Positions 8,005 to 16,398 of a stretch of 64,000 nt of DNA are shown here, piece by piece (within the stretch, counting starts at the first letter, position 1; the number at the start of each line of letters is the position of its first letter). The translations under genes were made by a program, and so were the position numbers. The notes beneath the pieces were generated by a model. The model did not search any database. It saw only the letters and a program-made list of their open reading frames with translations, and had not been told where the DNA came from. The stretch is from Pseudotabrizicola algicola. Lineage in GTDB: Bacteria; Pseudomonadota; Alphaproteobacteria; Rhodobacterales; Rhodobacteraceae. The stretch spans positions 1 through 64,000 of the forward strand of contig NZ_JAAIKE010000003.1 in the NCBI RefSeq assembly GCF_010915705.1. Direction: 5' to 3'.

Positions 8005-9384
8005 TCAGTCTGAAATGTCCGACCGCTTCCAGTCCCCCCGCCAAAGACGCCGATGAAACGCGGGGAACTTGATCAACTCTTCCCACAGCAGAAACGACAG
8101 GACCCAGACAGCGGAAAGGTCAAGGTAAAGCACGGCCACCGCTGTTGCCGGAACGCGGAACAACCATTGGGCCCAGATAAAGATGTGCATCACATAGATC
8201 GTGTCGCCACTGGCCCGCAGGGTGTTGCCGCAAATCGCGTTGGACTGCTTCGGAAAGGGCAAGATCAGCAGGACGGGCAGAAAAACCAGCAGTAGCGAAC
8301 GAGTCTCTGTGCTCAGGTCGGCATAGAGGACATTTGCAGACAGGCAGACCGCAAGCAGCAGCGCCGATACCAGACCGGCAGCTACGAAGGCACCACGCCA
8401 CGCGCTCGCCAGAAAGTGGTCTAGCACCGCTTCCTCTTCCTTCTGGCCCAAGAGTTGCGCCACGATGATGCCCGTCGCCTGAGCCCATTGCATCCCAACT
8501 GTCCCTGTCACCATGATCCACGGCGCGATCAGGGTCATCGCGGCAAATTCATTCACGCTCAGTTTGGCATAGATCAGTGTGCAGACATGCGCCGCCACGG
8601 TCGCGCTCAGGAAGGTTGCGGCGATCGGCAGCGAAAACGCCAGATGGCGGTTTAACGTGGCGGCAAAGCCGGGTTGATGCCAGCCGGGTATGCGGAGGAT
8701 ATGGCCGCTGTTTCTGAAGAAGCGAAAGGCAAGAAAACCCACCTGCACAAAGACGGCAATGACGCTGCCCATTGCCGCGCCTGCGACGCCGAAGGCCGGC
8801 AGGCCCCAATAGCCGTGAATCAGCACGATGCTGCACGCGACATTGACCGGGAGCGACAGGCAGAAGCTGTAGAGCGGGATCTTTGTTTCGCCGCAGCCGT
8901 TGAAATAGCTGGAAAGACATTGGCCGACCGCTTCGCCAAGGATCACCAGAGAGAATACGGACAGATACTGCTGGGCCTGCTGTGCAATCTCGCCAGTGGG
9001 TGCCAGCCATCCGATCAAGGCTGCGCCAAAGACCCAGATGATGGTGAGCCCGGCAAGGCCGACGGCCAGACTGACCGCCATGCCGGAGGCGAGGGCCGAT
9101 TTGAGAAAGACGGGATCTCGGGTCCCGACAGCCTGCGCAGTGCGGATCTGCATCGCGTTTGCGAACGCCAGAATCGCACCGAGGACAAAGCCCGCGAGCG
9201 CCGCCGCCAGACCCATCGCTGCCAGGCCAGCTTCGCCAAGGGATGAGACGAGATAGGCGTCAATCACGACGGTTCCGTGCAGGAAGATCGCCTTCACGGT
9301 CATGGGCCATGCCAAGGCAAGCACATGTCGCGAGCTCGGCATGGCGCGGGTTTTGGGGGCGTGTTCGGGTGAACCAATAGGCAT
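8005..9384 (-). CDS. MATE family multidrug/metabolite efflux transporter
   Basis: This inner-membrane antiporter exports drugs or metabolites using a sodium or proton gradient. The protein of about 459 residues has 12 predicted helices in two halves. The MATE pattern is seen in LALAWPMTVKAIFLHGTVVI near the N-terminus, followed by GLAAMGLAAALAGFVLGA and EAVGQCLSSYFNGCGETKIP; the second half repeats the layout. An open frame extends to a TTG at 9399; the ATG at 9384 is the more usual start. The gene lies downstream of a GntR gene on the same strand. It may share its transcript, but a 118-base gap leaves that open. The substrate is unknown. Confidence 0.8.
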   Translation of the reverse strand: MPIGSPEHAPKTRAMPSSRHVLALAWPMTVKAIFLHGTVVIDAYLVSSLGEAGLAAMGLAAALAGFVLGAILAFANAMQIRTAQAVGTRDPVFLKSALASGMAVSLAVGLAGLTIIWVFGAALIGWLAPTGEIAQQAQQYLSVFSLVILGEAVGQCLSSYFNGCGETKIPLYSFCLSLPVNVACSIVLIHGYWGLPAFGVAGAAMGSVIAVFVQVGFLAFRFFRNSGHILRIPGWHQPGFAATLNRHLAFSLPIAATFLSATVAAHVCTLIYAKLSVNEFAAMTLIAPWIMVTGTVGMQWAQATGIIVAQLLGQKEEEAVLDHFLASAWRGAFVAAGLVSALLLAVCLSANVLYADLSTETRSLLLVFLPVLLILPFPKQSNAICGNTLRASGDTIYVMHIFIWAQWLFRVPATAVAVLYLDLSAVWVLSFLLWEELIKFPAFHRRLWRGDWKRSDISD

Positions 9385-9502
9385 CGGGCAGGGTTCCAAT
9401 GGGCGTCGAGGGCACGCCGCGGGGCGCGGCGGGACTTTTCCAAGCGCCCGGTGTTTGAATGGCTGTCGCGGGTGTCAGGTGTCGGCAGACACCGTTCGAG
9501 GA

Positions 9503-10195
9503 TCAGCTTTCCGGCGGTTCGAAGTAATTCGCGTTGGTCACCGAGATGCGCTCAATCGTCTTGTCGAGACGGGACAGGTGCAGCATTCCGAGCTCTACCG
9601 CCCGCGCCGGGTCATTCGCCTTCACTGCGGCAGCGATGGCCCGATGATCTTCGACCAACTCCGGCATGCGGTCCTCTTTCGAAAGCCCTAGCATGCACAG
9701 CCGGTCGACCTTTGATTTTTCGGTCAGGATCACATCAAAAGCGAATTCTGCCTTGGCGATGTGACAGAGCGTTTCGTGAAACTGGTAGTCGAGCGCGCCA
9801 AATCCATCGACATTGTTTTCGGCAATGGCGCGCTCTTGGGCGCCGATGGCCGCATCCAGCAAGGCCGCGCCAACCGCATCGCAGTGTCGGGCAGCCTGAC
9901 GCAGCACTTCGCTTTCGATCGCGGCGCGTACGAACCGTGCCTTTTCGATTTCCCGCATAGAAAAGCGCCTGACTTCTGTGGCTCTTTGCGGGCGGATGAC
10001 CAGCAAATCGAGATTTGCAAGACGGTTGAAGGCATCGCGCACGGGCTGGCGCGAAACACCGAAGCGGGCAGCGACTTCGGCCTCGGAAATTTTGTCACCC
10101 GGTTTAAGGCGGAGCGATAGGATTTCGCCGTGCAGGTAGTCATAGATATCGTCCATGCATGGCCGACGCTCGTTTGATTGCGGTGCTAGTGCCAT
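9503..10195 (-). CDS. GntR family regulator, FCD type
   Basis: This 230-residue regulator has a winged helix at about residues 15-80 (LKPGDKISEAEVAARFGVSR, then QPVRDAFNRLANLDLL). Its FCD domain carries the acidic/His metal-site pattern (ALDYQFHETLCHIA and EDHRAIAAAVKANDPARAVE). It lies 116 bases downstream of the glucarate-dehydratase-type gene on the same strand. It is the best candidate to bind the paired sites at 11617-11650, which would let one regulator control both the dehydratase arm and the alginate-type import arm. The start at 10195 lacks a strong ribosome site; the ATG at 10156 is an alternative. Confidence 0.82.
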   Translation of the reverse strand: MALAPQSNERRPCMDDIYDYLHGEILSLRLKPGDKISEAEVAARFGVSRQPVRDAFNRLANLDLLVIRPQRATEVRRFSMREIEKARFVRAAIESEVLRQAARHCDAVGAALLDAAIGAQERAIAENNVDGFGALDYQFHETLCHIAKAEFAFDVILTEKSKVDRLCMLGLSKEDRMPELVEDHRAIAAAVKANDPARAVELGMLHLSRLDKTIERISVTNANYFEPPES

Positions 10196-10311
10196 GGGTC
10201 ACATTCGCCTCGTGTGTGATGGGATGTCCGGGGCCGCGCCTGACTGGCCGCCGCGAATTGCCGTGCAATGGTCGAACGATCGCAAGACAATTCCCAGGTT
10301 CATTTCATTGC

Positions 10312-11562
10312 TTACCAACGTGGCACCTTGCGCACATAATCGGGTATGTATTTCAGCATTTCATCGGTGTCGTCCCGATCTTTGACCATCGCGCGGTTGT
10401 AAAGCGCGTGCAGTTCAGCAACCGCCTCATGATCGAGGTCCACACCCAATCCTGGTCCTTCAGGCACCTGAAGGGCTCCATCCCTGAAAACCGGCCGACC
10501 GGAGCGGACAATCTCCTTGGTAGACCAAGGATAATGCGTGTCGCAGTCGTAAGTCAGATTCGGCGTCGCAGCAGCCACATGGCACATTGCGGCAAGCGAG
10601 ATTCCCAGATGCGAGTTTGAATGCATGGATACGCCCAAGCCGGCAGCCCGGCAGATCTCGCCTAAGTGGATGCAGCCCCTTGGACCCCGCCAGTAGTGGT
10701 GATCGGACAGGATGATCTGAACTGCGTCTTTCCTAACCGCTTCGATAATCTGCTCGAACTCTACCACGACCAGATTTGTCGCAAGCGGAAGGGCGATCTG
10801 CGCTGAGAGTTCTGCCATCGCATCCATGCCGCGGCACGGGTCTTCCAGATATTCCAGTACACCTTCCAACTGGTCCACGACACGCTTGGCCGTCGGCACC
10901 GTCCATGCCCCCATCGGATCGATGCGCAAGGGATGGTGCGGAAAGGCCTCCCGCAACTTGAGCATGGTTTCAACCTCGAGATCGGGTTCGAGCACACCGC
11001 CCTTGAGCTTGAGGGAGCGGAATCCGAACCGGCCGACAAAGTCGCGGGCCTGTGCCACGAGGGCATCCGGCGTCATGACTTCGCCCATCATGTCGGGGCC
11101 GAAGGTTAGATCCTGCTTGGCGAACTTGAAGAACAGATATCCGCCAAAGGGAATGGTTTTGCGCACCGCGCCACCCAACAGGTCATACAGGGGACGTCCG
11201 ACATGCTTGCCCTGAAGATCAAGACAAGCAAGTTCAAAGGCACTGTATACGACATCCACCAGCTTGTGATCCGCCAGAGCGGTGGGGGCATTCACTCCGC
11301 CCGCATCCGGCAGGGCTCGTTCGACCCGCCGGCGCAGGTCCTGCAGATCGTAGGCATCAAGCCCTTCGAGACCCCGGGCGGCGGCGTTCAGCCCTGCGAG
11401 GGTGCGCTTCGCGCCATAGGTTTCGGCAAGCCCGACCAGGCCGATGTCGGTGTGCACCTGAATGACAGAGCGCAGGAAAACAGAAGAATGCACGCCCTTG
11501 GTGTTCAGTATCGGGACGTCCGGAATCGCAACGGGTGTGACGGTGACATCGAGGATTTTCAT
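10312..11562 (-). CDS. gudD: Glucarate dehydratase-type enolase-superfamily enzyme
   Basis: It should dehydrate a hexarate (glucarate or idarate type) to a keto-deoxy acid in the cytoplasm. The residue set matches the glucarate dehydratase branch rather than the galactonate branch: Lys185 and Lys187 in LKLKGG, Asp215 in RIDPMGAW, Glu240 in LEDPC, Asn263 in ATNLVV (the unusual Asn metal ligand of this branch), Asp287 in SDHHYW and His314 in MHSNSHLG. The 416-residue length is slightly shorter than E. coli GudD. The start at 11562 is chosen because the longer frame to 11709 crosses the operator region. It is divergent from the alginate-type importer and shares its control region. A role on another uronate-derived acid is possible. 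Confidence 0.75.
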   Translation of the reverse strand: MKILDVTVTPVAIPDVPILNTKGVHSSVFLRSVIQVHTDIGLVGLAETYGAKRTLAGLNAAARGLEGLDAYDLQDLRRRVERALPDAGGVNAPTALADHKLVDVVYSAFELACLDLQGKHVGRPLYDLLGGAVRKTIPFGGYLFFKFAKQDLTFGPDMMGEVMTPDALVAQARDFVGRFGFRSLKLKGGVLEPDLEVETMLKLREAFPHHPLRIDPMGAWTVPTAKRVVDQLEGVLEYLEDPCRGMDAMAELSAQIALPLATNLVVVEFEQIIEAVRKDAVQIILSDHHYWRGPRGCIHLGEICRAAGLGVSMHSNSHLGISLAAMCHVAAATPNLTYDCDTHYPWSTKEIVRSGRPVFRDGALQVPEGPGLGVDLDHEAVAELHALYNRAMVKDRDDTDEMLKYIPDYVRKVPRW

Positions 11563-11616
11563 TGGGTGCTTTCCGTTGCTCCAGAGGACGGCCTGCGAGT
11601 CTCTTACCGCACTCCA

Positions 11617-11650
11617 TACTAGTATACCAGATAAATTACTAGTATACCAG
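11617..11650. promoter_or_regulatory. Two identical 14-bp operator-like sites, 20 bp apart
   Basis: TACTAGTATACCAG occurs at 11617-11630 and again at 11637-11650, so the same face of the DNA is presented two turns apart. Each copy holds a near-palindrome TAGT-AT-ACCA, close to the TNGT-x-ACNA form bound by FadR-type GntR proteins. The pair lies in the 158-base gap between the gudD-type gene and algS-type gene and could control both. Confidence 0.65.
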
Positions 11651-11720
11651 TTTAACGGGACAGGCGAATCGCTTGCCCGGTGTGCTGGCGCGGCGGCGGC
11701 AGTGTCCAAGGGGAGGGAAT

Positions 11721-12824
11721 ATGGCGGGCGTCAGTCTTACTGGGATCGTGAAAGCCTATGGGGCGCATCGTGTCGTCCATGGCATCGACCTGGAAGTCCA
11801 GGAAAAGGAATTCGTTGTCCTTGTCGGCCCCTCGGGATGCGGCAAGTCGACGACGCTGCGCATGATCGCAGGGTTGGAAGAGATTTCCGACGGCACCCTT
11901 GAGATCGACGGTCGACATGTGAATCGCGTCGCGCCGAAGGATCGTGACGTGGCGATGGTCTTTCAGAACTACGCGCTTTACCCACATCTGAATGTTGCCG
12001 ACAACATCGCCTTTGGCCTGCGCATCCGCAAGGAAAGCAAAGAGAAGATTGCCGCCGCGGTAAAAGAAGTCAGCGGCATTCTCGGTTTGACTGATCATCT
12101 TGACAGGCGGCCTGCAGATCTTTCTGGCGGACAGCGCCAACGGGTAGCCATGGGGCGCGCCATCGTGCGGCAGCCGAAGGTTTTTCTCTTTGATGAACCG
12201 CTTTCGAACCTCGATGCAAAGCTTCGGACCCAGATGCGCGCCGAAATCAAACGGTTGCACAAGCGGCTGGGTGCCACGTCGATCTATGTCACCCATGATC
12301 AGGTTGAGGCCATGACATTGGCCGACCGCATTGTCGTCATGCATGACGGGCGGATCGAGCAGATTGGCACCCCAATGGATCTGTTCCTGAATCCCGCCAA
12401 TATTTTTGTCGCAAGCTTCCTCGGTTCGCCCCCCATGAACATGGTTCGGGCGCGGATCGAGGCAGGAGGCGCTGCGCCGGTCGCGGTGTTCGGCGACCAG
12501 CAGGTCACGCTGCAACCCTTGCAATCTTTGCGCGATGCGGTGGGGCGGGAGGTGATGCTGGGCATCCGTCCGGAGTTCGTAACCCTGGCCGATCAGAGCG
12601 TGACAGACCGGGTGCAGCTTGAGGTCGACATCGTGGAAACGCTGGGATCGGAGGCGCTGATCCATGCGCTGTTGCAGGGCCAGCCCTTTGTCATCCGCAC
12701 CGAGACGGTGGGACAGAAAACCGTTCTGGACGCGGTATCGGGCTTTACCATCGCGCCGCATCTGGTGCGCGTCTTCGACGCCAAGACTGGGTTGGCGCTA
12801 CCCGGGCAGGTGATGACGCAATGA
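11721..12824 (+). CDS. algS: ABC transporter ATPase, AlgS/UgpC/MsmK type
   Basis: This is the ATP-hydrolysing subunit of a sugar importer. The 367-residue protein has Walker A (GPSGCGKS, about 36-43), the Q-loop (FQNYALYPHL), the LSGGQ signature (134-138), Walker B (VFLFDEP, 154-160) and the His switch (YVTHD). A C-terminal regulatory OB-type domain from about 240 is as in MalK/UgpC. The ATG at 11721 has GGGGAGGG in front; the longer frame to 11673 is unlikely. The end overlaps the next gene by four bases (ATGA). The alginate assignment comes from the neighbouring AlgQ-like protein and lyase. On its own this subunit could serve many oligosaccharides. Confidence 0.85.
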   Translation: MAGVSLTGIVKAYGAHRVVHGIDLEVQEKEFVVLVGPSGCGKSTTLRMIAGLEEISDGTLEIDGRHVNRVAPKDRDVAMVFQNYALYPHLNVADNIAFGLRIRKESKEKIAAAVKEVSGILGLTDHLDRRPADLSGGQRQRVAMGRAIVRQPKVFLFDEPLSNLDAKLRTQMRAEIKRLHKRLGATSIYVTHDQVEAMTLADRIVVMHDGRIEQIGTPMDLFLNPANIFVASFLGSPPMNMVRARIEAGGAAPVAVFGDQQVTLQPLQSLRDAVGREVMLGIRPEFVTLADQSVTDRVQLEVDIVETLGSEALIHALLQGQPFVIRTETVGQKTVLDAVSGFTIAPHLVRVFDAKTGLALPGQVMTQ

Positions 12825-13816
12825 GCAGCGATCCCAATGTCACAGGTCCGCGCACCGAAGCGCTTGTCGCAGACGCAAGTGAGGCGCTGCGGCGGCGCAA
12901 GGGGGGTCGTGTTCAGCGGGTGGGTGACCACCTGAAGCGGGAATGGCAGCTTTATGTCATGCTGATCCCGACGATCCTTTGGCTGCTGATCTTCCTTTAC
13001 AAGCCGATGTATGGACTCCAGATCGCGTTCAAGGATTACTCAATCTTTCGCGGGGTCGCGGGCAGTCCCTGGGTCGGGCTGGAGCATTTCCAGACGCTTT
13101 TCGGCAATGAGCAGTTTCTGCGCGCGCTGAAGAATACGGTGATCATCAGCTTTTACAGCCTGATCTTCGGCTTTCCGATGCCAATCCTGCTCGCGCTGAT
13201 GTTCAACGAGATCCTGCATCAGACTTTCAAGAAGACAGCGCAGACCATTGTGTATCTGCCGCATTTCATCTCGTCCGTGATCATCGCCGGAATCGTGATC
13301 ACAGCATTTTCGCCGTCGGCGGGGATCGTTAATACCGTAATGGGATGGTTCGGGATCGAGCCGATCTATTTCCTGACCCGAGCAGAGTGGTTTCGTCCGA
13401 TCTTCGTCGGCACCAGCATCTGGCAAGAGGCGGGATTCCAGTCCATCGTCTATCTGGCAGCCATCGCCGGGGTCTCTCCGACGCTCTACGAAAGTGCGGT
13501 CGTGGATGGGGCCAGCCGCTGGCAGATGATGTGGAAAATCACCCTTCCTTCGATCCTGCCGACGATCATCATCATGCTGATCATCAGGATCGGGAACATG
13601 CTCGAAGTTTCCTTCGAGATGATCATCCTCCTGTATCAGCCCGCCACCTACCAGACTGCCGATGTCGTGAACACCTTTATCTACCGCCAGGGGATTCAGG
13701 GCGGCCAATACGATCTTGCAGCTGCTGCCGGCCTGTTCAATGCGGCTGTGGCCTTTGTTCTGGTGATGACCGCCAACACGATCGCGAAGCGTTATTCGCG
13801 CACATCACTTTGGTGA
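12821..13816 (+). CDS. algM1: ABC transporter permease, AlgM1/LplB type
   Basis: This is one of two membrane channel subunits of the oligosaccharide importer. The 331-residue protein has six predicted helices after a cytoplasmic stretch of about 35 residues. The EAA loop that contacts the ATPase is seen as YESAVVDGASRWQMMWKITLP. The N-terminal region (LYKPMYGLQIAFKDYSIFRG) is typical of the LplB/AlgM1 branch, whose binding proteins are the large LplA/AlgQ type. It is translationally coupled to algS and followed after 12 bases by the second permease. Confidence 0.82.
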   Translation: MSSDPNVTGPRTEALVADASEALRRRKGGRVQRVGDHLKREWQLYVMLIPTILWLLIFLYKPMYGLQIAFKDYSIFRGVAGSPWVGLEHFQTLFGNEQFLRALKNTVIISFYSLIFGFPMPILLALMFNEILHQTFKKTAQTIVYLPHFISSVIIAGIVITAFSPSAGIVNTVMGWFGIEPIYFLTRAEWFRPIFVGTSIWQEAGFQSIVYLAAIAGVSPTLYESAVVDGASRWQMMWKITLPSILPTIIIMLIIRIGNMLEVSFEMIILLYQPATYQTADVVNTFIYRQGIQGGQYDLAAAAGLFNAAVAFVLVMTANTIAKRYSRTSLW

Positions 13817-13828
13817 GGGGACATAGCC

Positions 13829-14710
13829 ATGATCAACATGAACCTCTATTCCCGCGGCGACCGAGCCTTTGTCATCCTCAACATGGTGCTGATCGGTCTA
13901 TTCACGATCTCTACCCTCTACCCCTTTATCTACATCGCGTCTCTCTCGCTCAGCAGCGGGTTTGAGGCGCGGGCCGGTAATGTCATTCTGACCCCGGTGG
14001 GCTTTACGCTGGAAGCCTACAAGCGTGTGCTGGCCGAGCCTCTTTTCTGGTCGTCCTACCGGAATACGCTGATTTACACGGTGGGCGGGACGTTGATGAG
14101 CCTCGCATTCATCATTCCCGGGGCCTATGCCCTGTCGCGCCCGCAGCTATACGGACGACGGTTCTGGAACCTGATGGTTGCTTTCACCATGTGGTTTCAC
14201 GCCGGCATGATCCCGTTTTTCCTGAATATGCGGGATCTGGGCCTGCTGGACAGTTACTTTGGCATCATCATCGGTTTTGCCGTAAACGGCTTCAACATCA
14301 TCCTTTTGCGCAATTTCTTCGAAGGCATTCCGCAGAGTTTCGAAGAGGCTGCGAGGATGGACGGGGCAAGCGAGTTCCAGGTGCTCTGGAAGGTCTACAT
14401 GCCACTGTCGAAGCCCGCCATCGCCACCGTCGCGCTGTTCTGCATCGTTTCGCGCTGGAACGGGTTTTTCTGGGCCATGGTCCTTTTGCAGGACGAGAGC
14501 AAGATCCCGCTTCAGGTTTATCTGCGCAAGGTCATTGCAGAGCTGAGCGACGACGAGCAGTTCGCCAATTCGCTTATGACCGCCAGCTATTCTTTCGAGA
14601 CGGTCAGCGCAGCCATCATGGTCTGCTCGATCATTCCGATCCTGCTCATCTACCCGTTTCTACAGAAGTATTTTTCCAAGGGGATCCTGCTGGGCGGGGT
14701 CAAGGAATGA
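13829..14710 (+). CDS. algM2: ABC transporter permease, AlgM2/YtcP type
   Basis: This is the second membrane subunit of the importer, 293 residues with six predicted helices. The EAA loop appears as SFEEAARMDGASEFQVLWKV. The N-terminal SRGDRAFVILNMVLIGLFT and the long periplasmic loop with LTPVGFTLEAYKRVL fit the YtcP/AlgM2 branch. A ribosome site GAGGGGAC lies before the ATG. It is in the same operon as algS and algM1, and the binding-protein gene begins 32 bases after its stop. Confidence 0.82.
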   Translation: MINMNLYSRGDRAFVILNMVLIGLFTISTLYPFIYIASLSLSSGFEARAGNVILTPVGFTLEAYKRVLAEPLFWSSYRNTLIYTVGGTLMSLAFIIPGAYALSRPQLYGRRFWNLMVAFTMWFHAGMIPFFLNMRDLGLLDSYFGIIIGFAVNGFNIILLRNFFEGIPQSFEEAARMDGASEFQVLWKVYMPLSKPAIATVALFCIVSRWNGFFWAMVLLQDESKIPLQVYLRKVIAELSDDEQFANSLMTASYSFETVSAAIMVCSIIPILLIYPFLQKYFSKGILLGGVKE

Positions 14711-14742
14711 CGCGAAAGTTCGTATCAAGGGAGGAAACCAAA

Positions 14743-16311
14743 ATGCGAAGACTATATGCAGCACTGGCCATTCTCGGCTCCACCGCCATGACGGCCCCGG
14801 CTTTCGCCGATGATCACCTCAGGATCGTCGACACGCCGCTGGAGTTGACCATCCACATGCATTGGCCCCGTGCGCAGGGTTATGGGGTGGGGGGCGATAC
14901 CAGCAAGATCTATCCGGTGGAACAGGCGGCGCGTGAAATGACGGGCATTCACCTGATCGACCGGACTTCGGGTCGCAACACCACAAACAACAGCGAGGCG
15001 ATGAACCTGCTGCTTGCCACCGGCAATCTGCCCGACATCGTTGGCGGCAACTCCATCCAGCAGCCGGTCAACCAGTACGGGCCGGAGGGCGCTTTCGTGC
15101 CGCTGAATGATCTGGTCAGGGAGCATGCCCCGAATATCCAGGCGTTCTGGGATAACAACCCGGGCCTGATGGAAGCGATTTCGGCCGCTGACGGCAATTA
15201 CTACTACATTCCCTACCTGCCGGACGGCAAGTTCGGCCGGGCGTGGTACATCCGTCAGGACTGGCTTGACAAGCTGGGGCTGGAGCAACCGCAGAACGTC
15301 GATGAATATTACCAGGTGCTTAAGGCCTTCCGTGAGCAGGACCCGAACGGCAATGGCCGCAAGGATGAGATTCCGTATTTCGCCCGCCAGTGGGAAGAAG
15401 TGCTGCGCCTGCTGAACCTGTGGGATGCGAGGTCATCGGGATCGGACACCTATCATGACTGCTATGTCAATGAGGACGGGCAGGTGGTGCATCCCTACGC
15501 ACAGGAGGCCTACCGCGTCGGTCTGGCCAACATCGCGCAGTGGTATGCCGAAGGTCTGATTGACCCCGAGATCTTTACCCGTGGTGCGTCTTCGCGGGAT
15601 TATCTGCTGTCGGAGAACCTTGGCGGCTCGACCCATGACTGGTTCGCCTCGACCTCCGGATACAACATCGCACTGGCGGAAAAGGTGCCGGGCATGAACT
15701 TCATTCCCTTCCTGCCACCCGCCTCGGCGAATGGGGTGCGGATGGAAGAACATCGCCGTATCCCGATCAAGCCAGATGGCTGGGCGATCAGTTATGCGAA
15801 CCGACACCCGGTCGAGACGGTCAAGTATTTTGACTTCTTCTTCACCCCTGAGGGCCGCAACCTTGCCAATTTCGGAGTCGAGGGCAAAACCTGGGACATG
15901 GTGGACGGTGAGCCGGTTTACAAACCGGAGGTGTTGAACAGCGATCAGCCCGTGAACAGCCAGATGTATTTGGAAGGCGCGCAGATCTTCCGGGGCTATC
16001 CACAGGATTACCGCTATGAATGGCAGTGGACGTCGGAAGAAGCCCGTGCGGGCATCGAGCTTTACGAGGCAAATGACCTGCTGATCGACCAGTTCCTTGG
16101 CGTCGCCTTCAACAAGGAAGAGCAAGCGGTCTACGACAGATACTGGCCCACGCTTCTGACCTACATGCTGGAACGTCAGCAGGCCTGGATCCTTGGCAGC
16201 GGCAATGTCGAAGCGGATTGGGATGCCTACATCGCGACCCTCGACCGAATGGGCTATGCGCAGGTCATTGAAGTGATGAACTCGGCCCACGAGCGTCAAT
16301 ACGGCGGCTGA
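14743..16311 (+). CDS. algQ: Alginate-oligosaccharide binding protein, AlgQ1/AlgQ2 type
   Basis: This periplasmic protein delivers oligosaccharide to the AlgM1M2S importer. The 522-residue length matches the AlgQ proteins of Sphingomonas strain A1. A signal peptide (MRRLYAALAILGSTAMTAP, cleaved after AFA) is followed by ELTIHMHW, LATGNLPDIVGG, QYGPEGAFVPLN, NLWDARSSGSD, GGSTHDWFAST and KPDGWAISY. All of these closely resemble AlgQ2 as I recall it. The calcium loop of AlgQ2 is kept: DPNGNGRKDE with Asp200, Asn202, Asn204, Asp208 and Glu209. The ATG at 14743 has AAGGGAGG upstream; a longer frame back to 14191 lies on top of algM2 and is discarded. The similarity makes alginate oligomers the leading substrate, though no alignment was run. 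Confidence 0.82.
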   Translation: MRRLYAALAILGSTAMTAPAFADDHLRIVDTPLELTIHMHWPRAQGYGVGGDTSKIYPVEQAAREMTGIHLIDRTSGRNTTNNSEAMNLLLATGNLPDIVGGNSIQQPVNQYGPEGAFVPLNDLVREHAPNIQAFWDNNPGLMEAISAADGNYYYIPYLPDGKFGRAWYIRQDWLDKLGLEQPQNVDEYYQVLKAFREQDPNGNGRKDEIPYFARQWEEVLRLLNLWDARSSGSDTYHDCYVNEDGQVVHPYAQEAYRVGLANIAQWYAEGLIDPEIFTRGASSRDYLLSENLGGSTHDWFASTSGYNIALAEKVPGMNFIPFLPPASANGVRMEEHRRIPIKPDGWAISYANRHPVETVKYFDFFFTPEGRNLANFGVEGKTWDMVDGEPVYKPEVLNSDQPVNSQMYLEGAQIFRGYPQDYRYEWQWTSEEARAGIELYEANDLLIDQFLGVAFNKEEQAVYDRYWPTLLTYMLERQQAWILGSGNVEADWDAYIATLDRMGYAQVIEVMNSAHERQYGG

Positions 16312-16398
16312 GCCCGGCAAAACCGCCGCATGCCGAGTATCGGCAAGCGGCACCCTCCCCATTCATGACTGCAAGACAGGGCACGAGGAACCACTTTG

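Noticed and set aside
9478-9493. Hairpin GGTGTC/GACACC behind the GntR gene
   Set aside because: The stem has only six pairs and no T-run, so I do not call it a terminator.
11652-12761. Minus-strand frame of 369 codons opposite the ABC ATPase
   Set aside because: The plus strand has all ABC ATPase motifs. The minus translation shows nothing recognisable.
14191-16311. Longer frame for the AlgQ-like protein starting at 14191
   Set aside because: The extra 184 codons overlap the second permease gene in another frame. The signal peptide and the ribosome site place the start at 14743.
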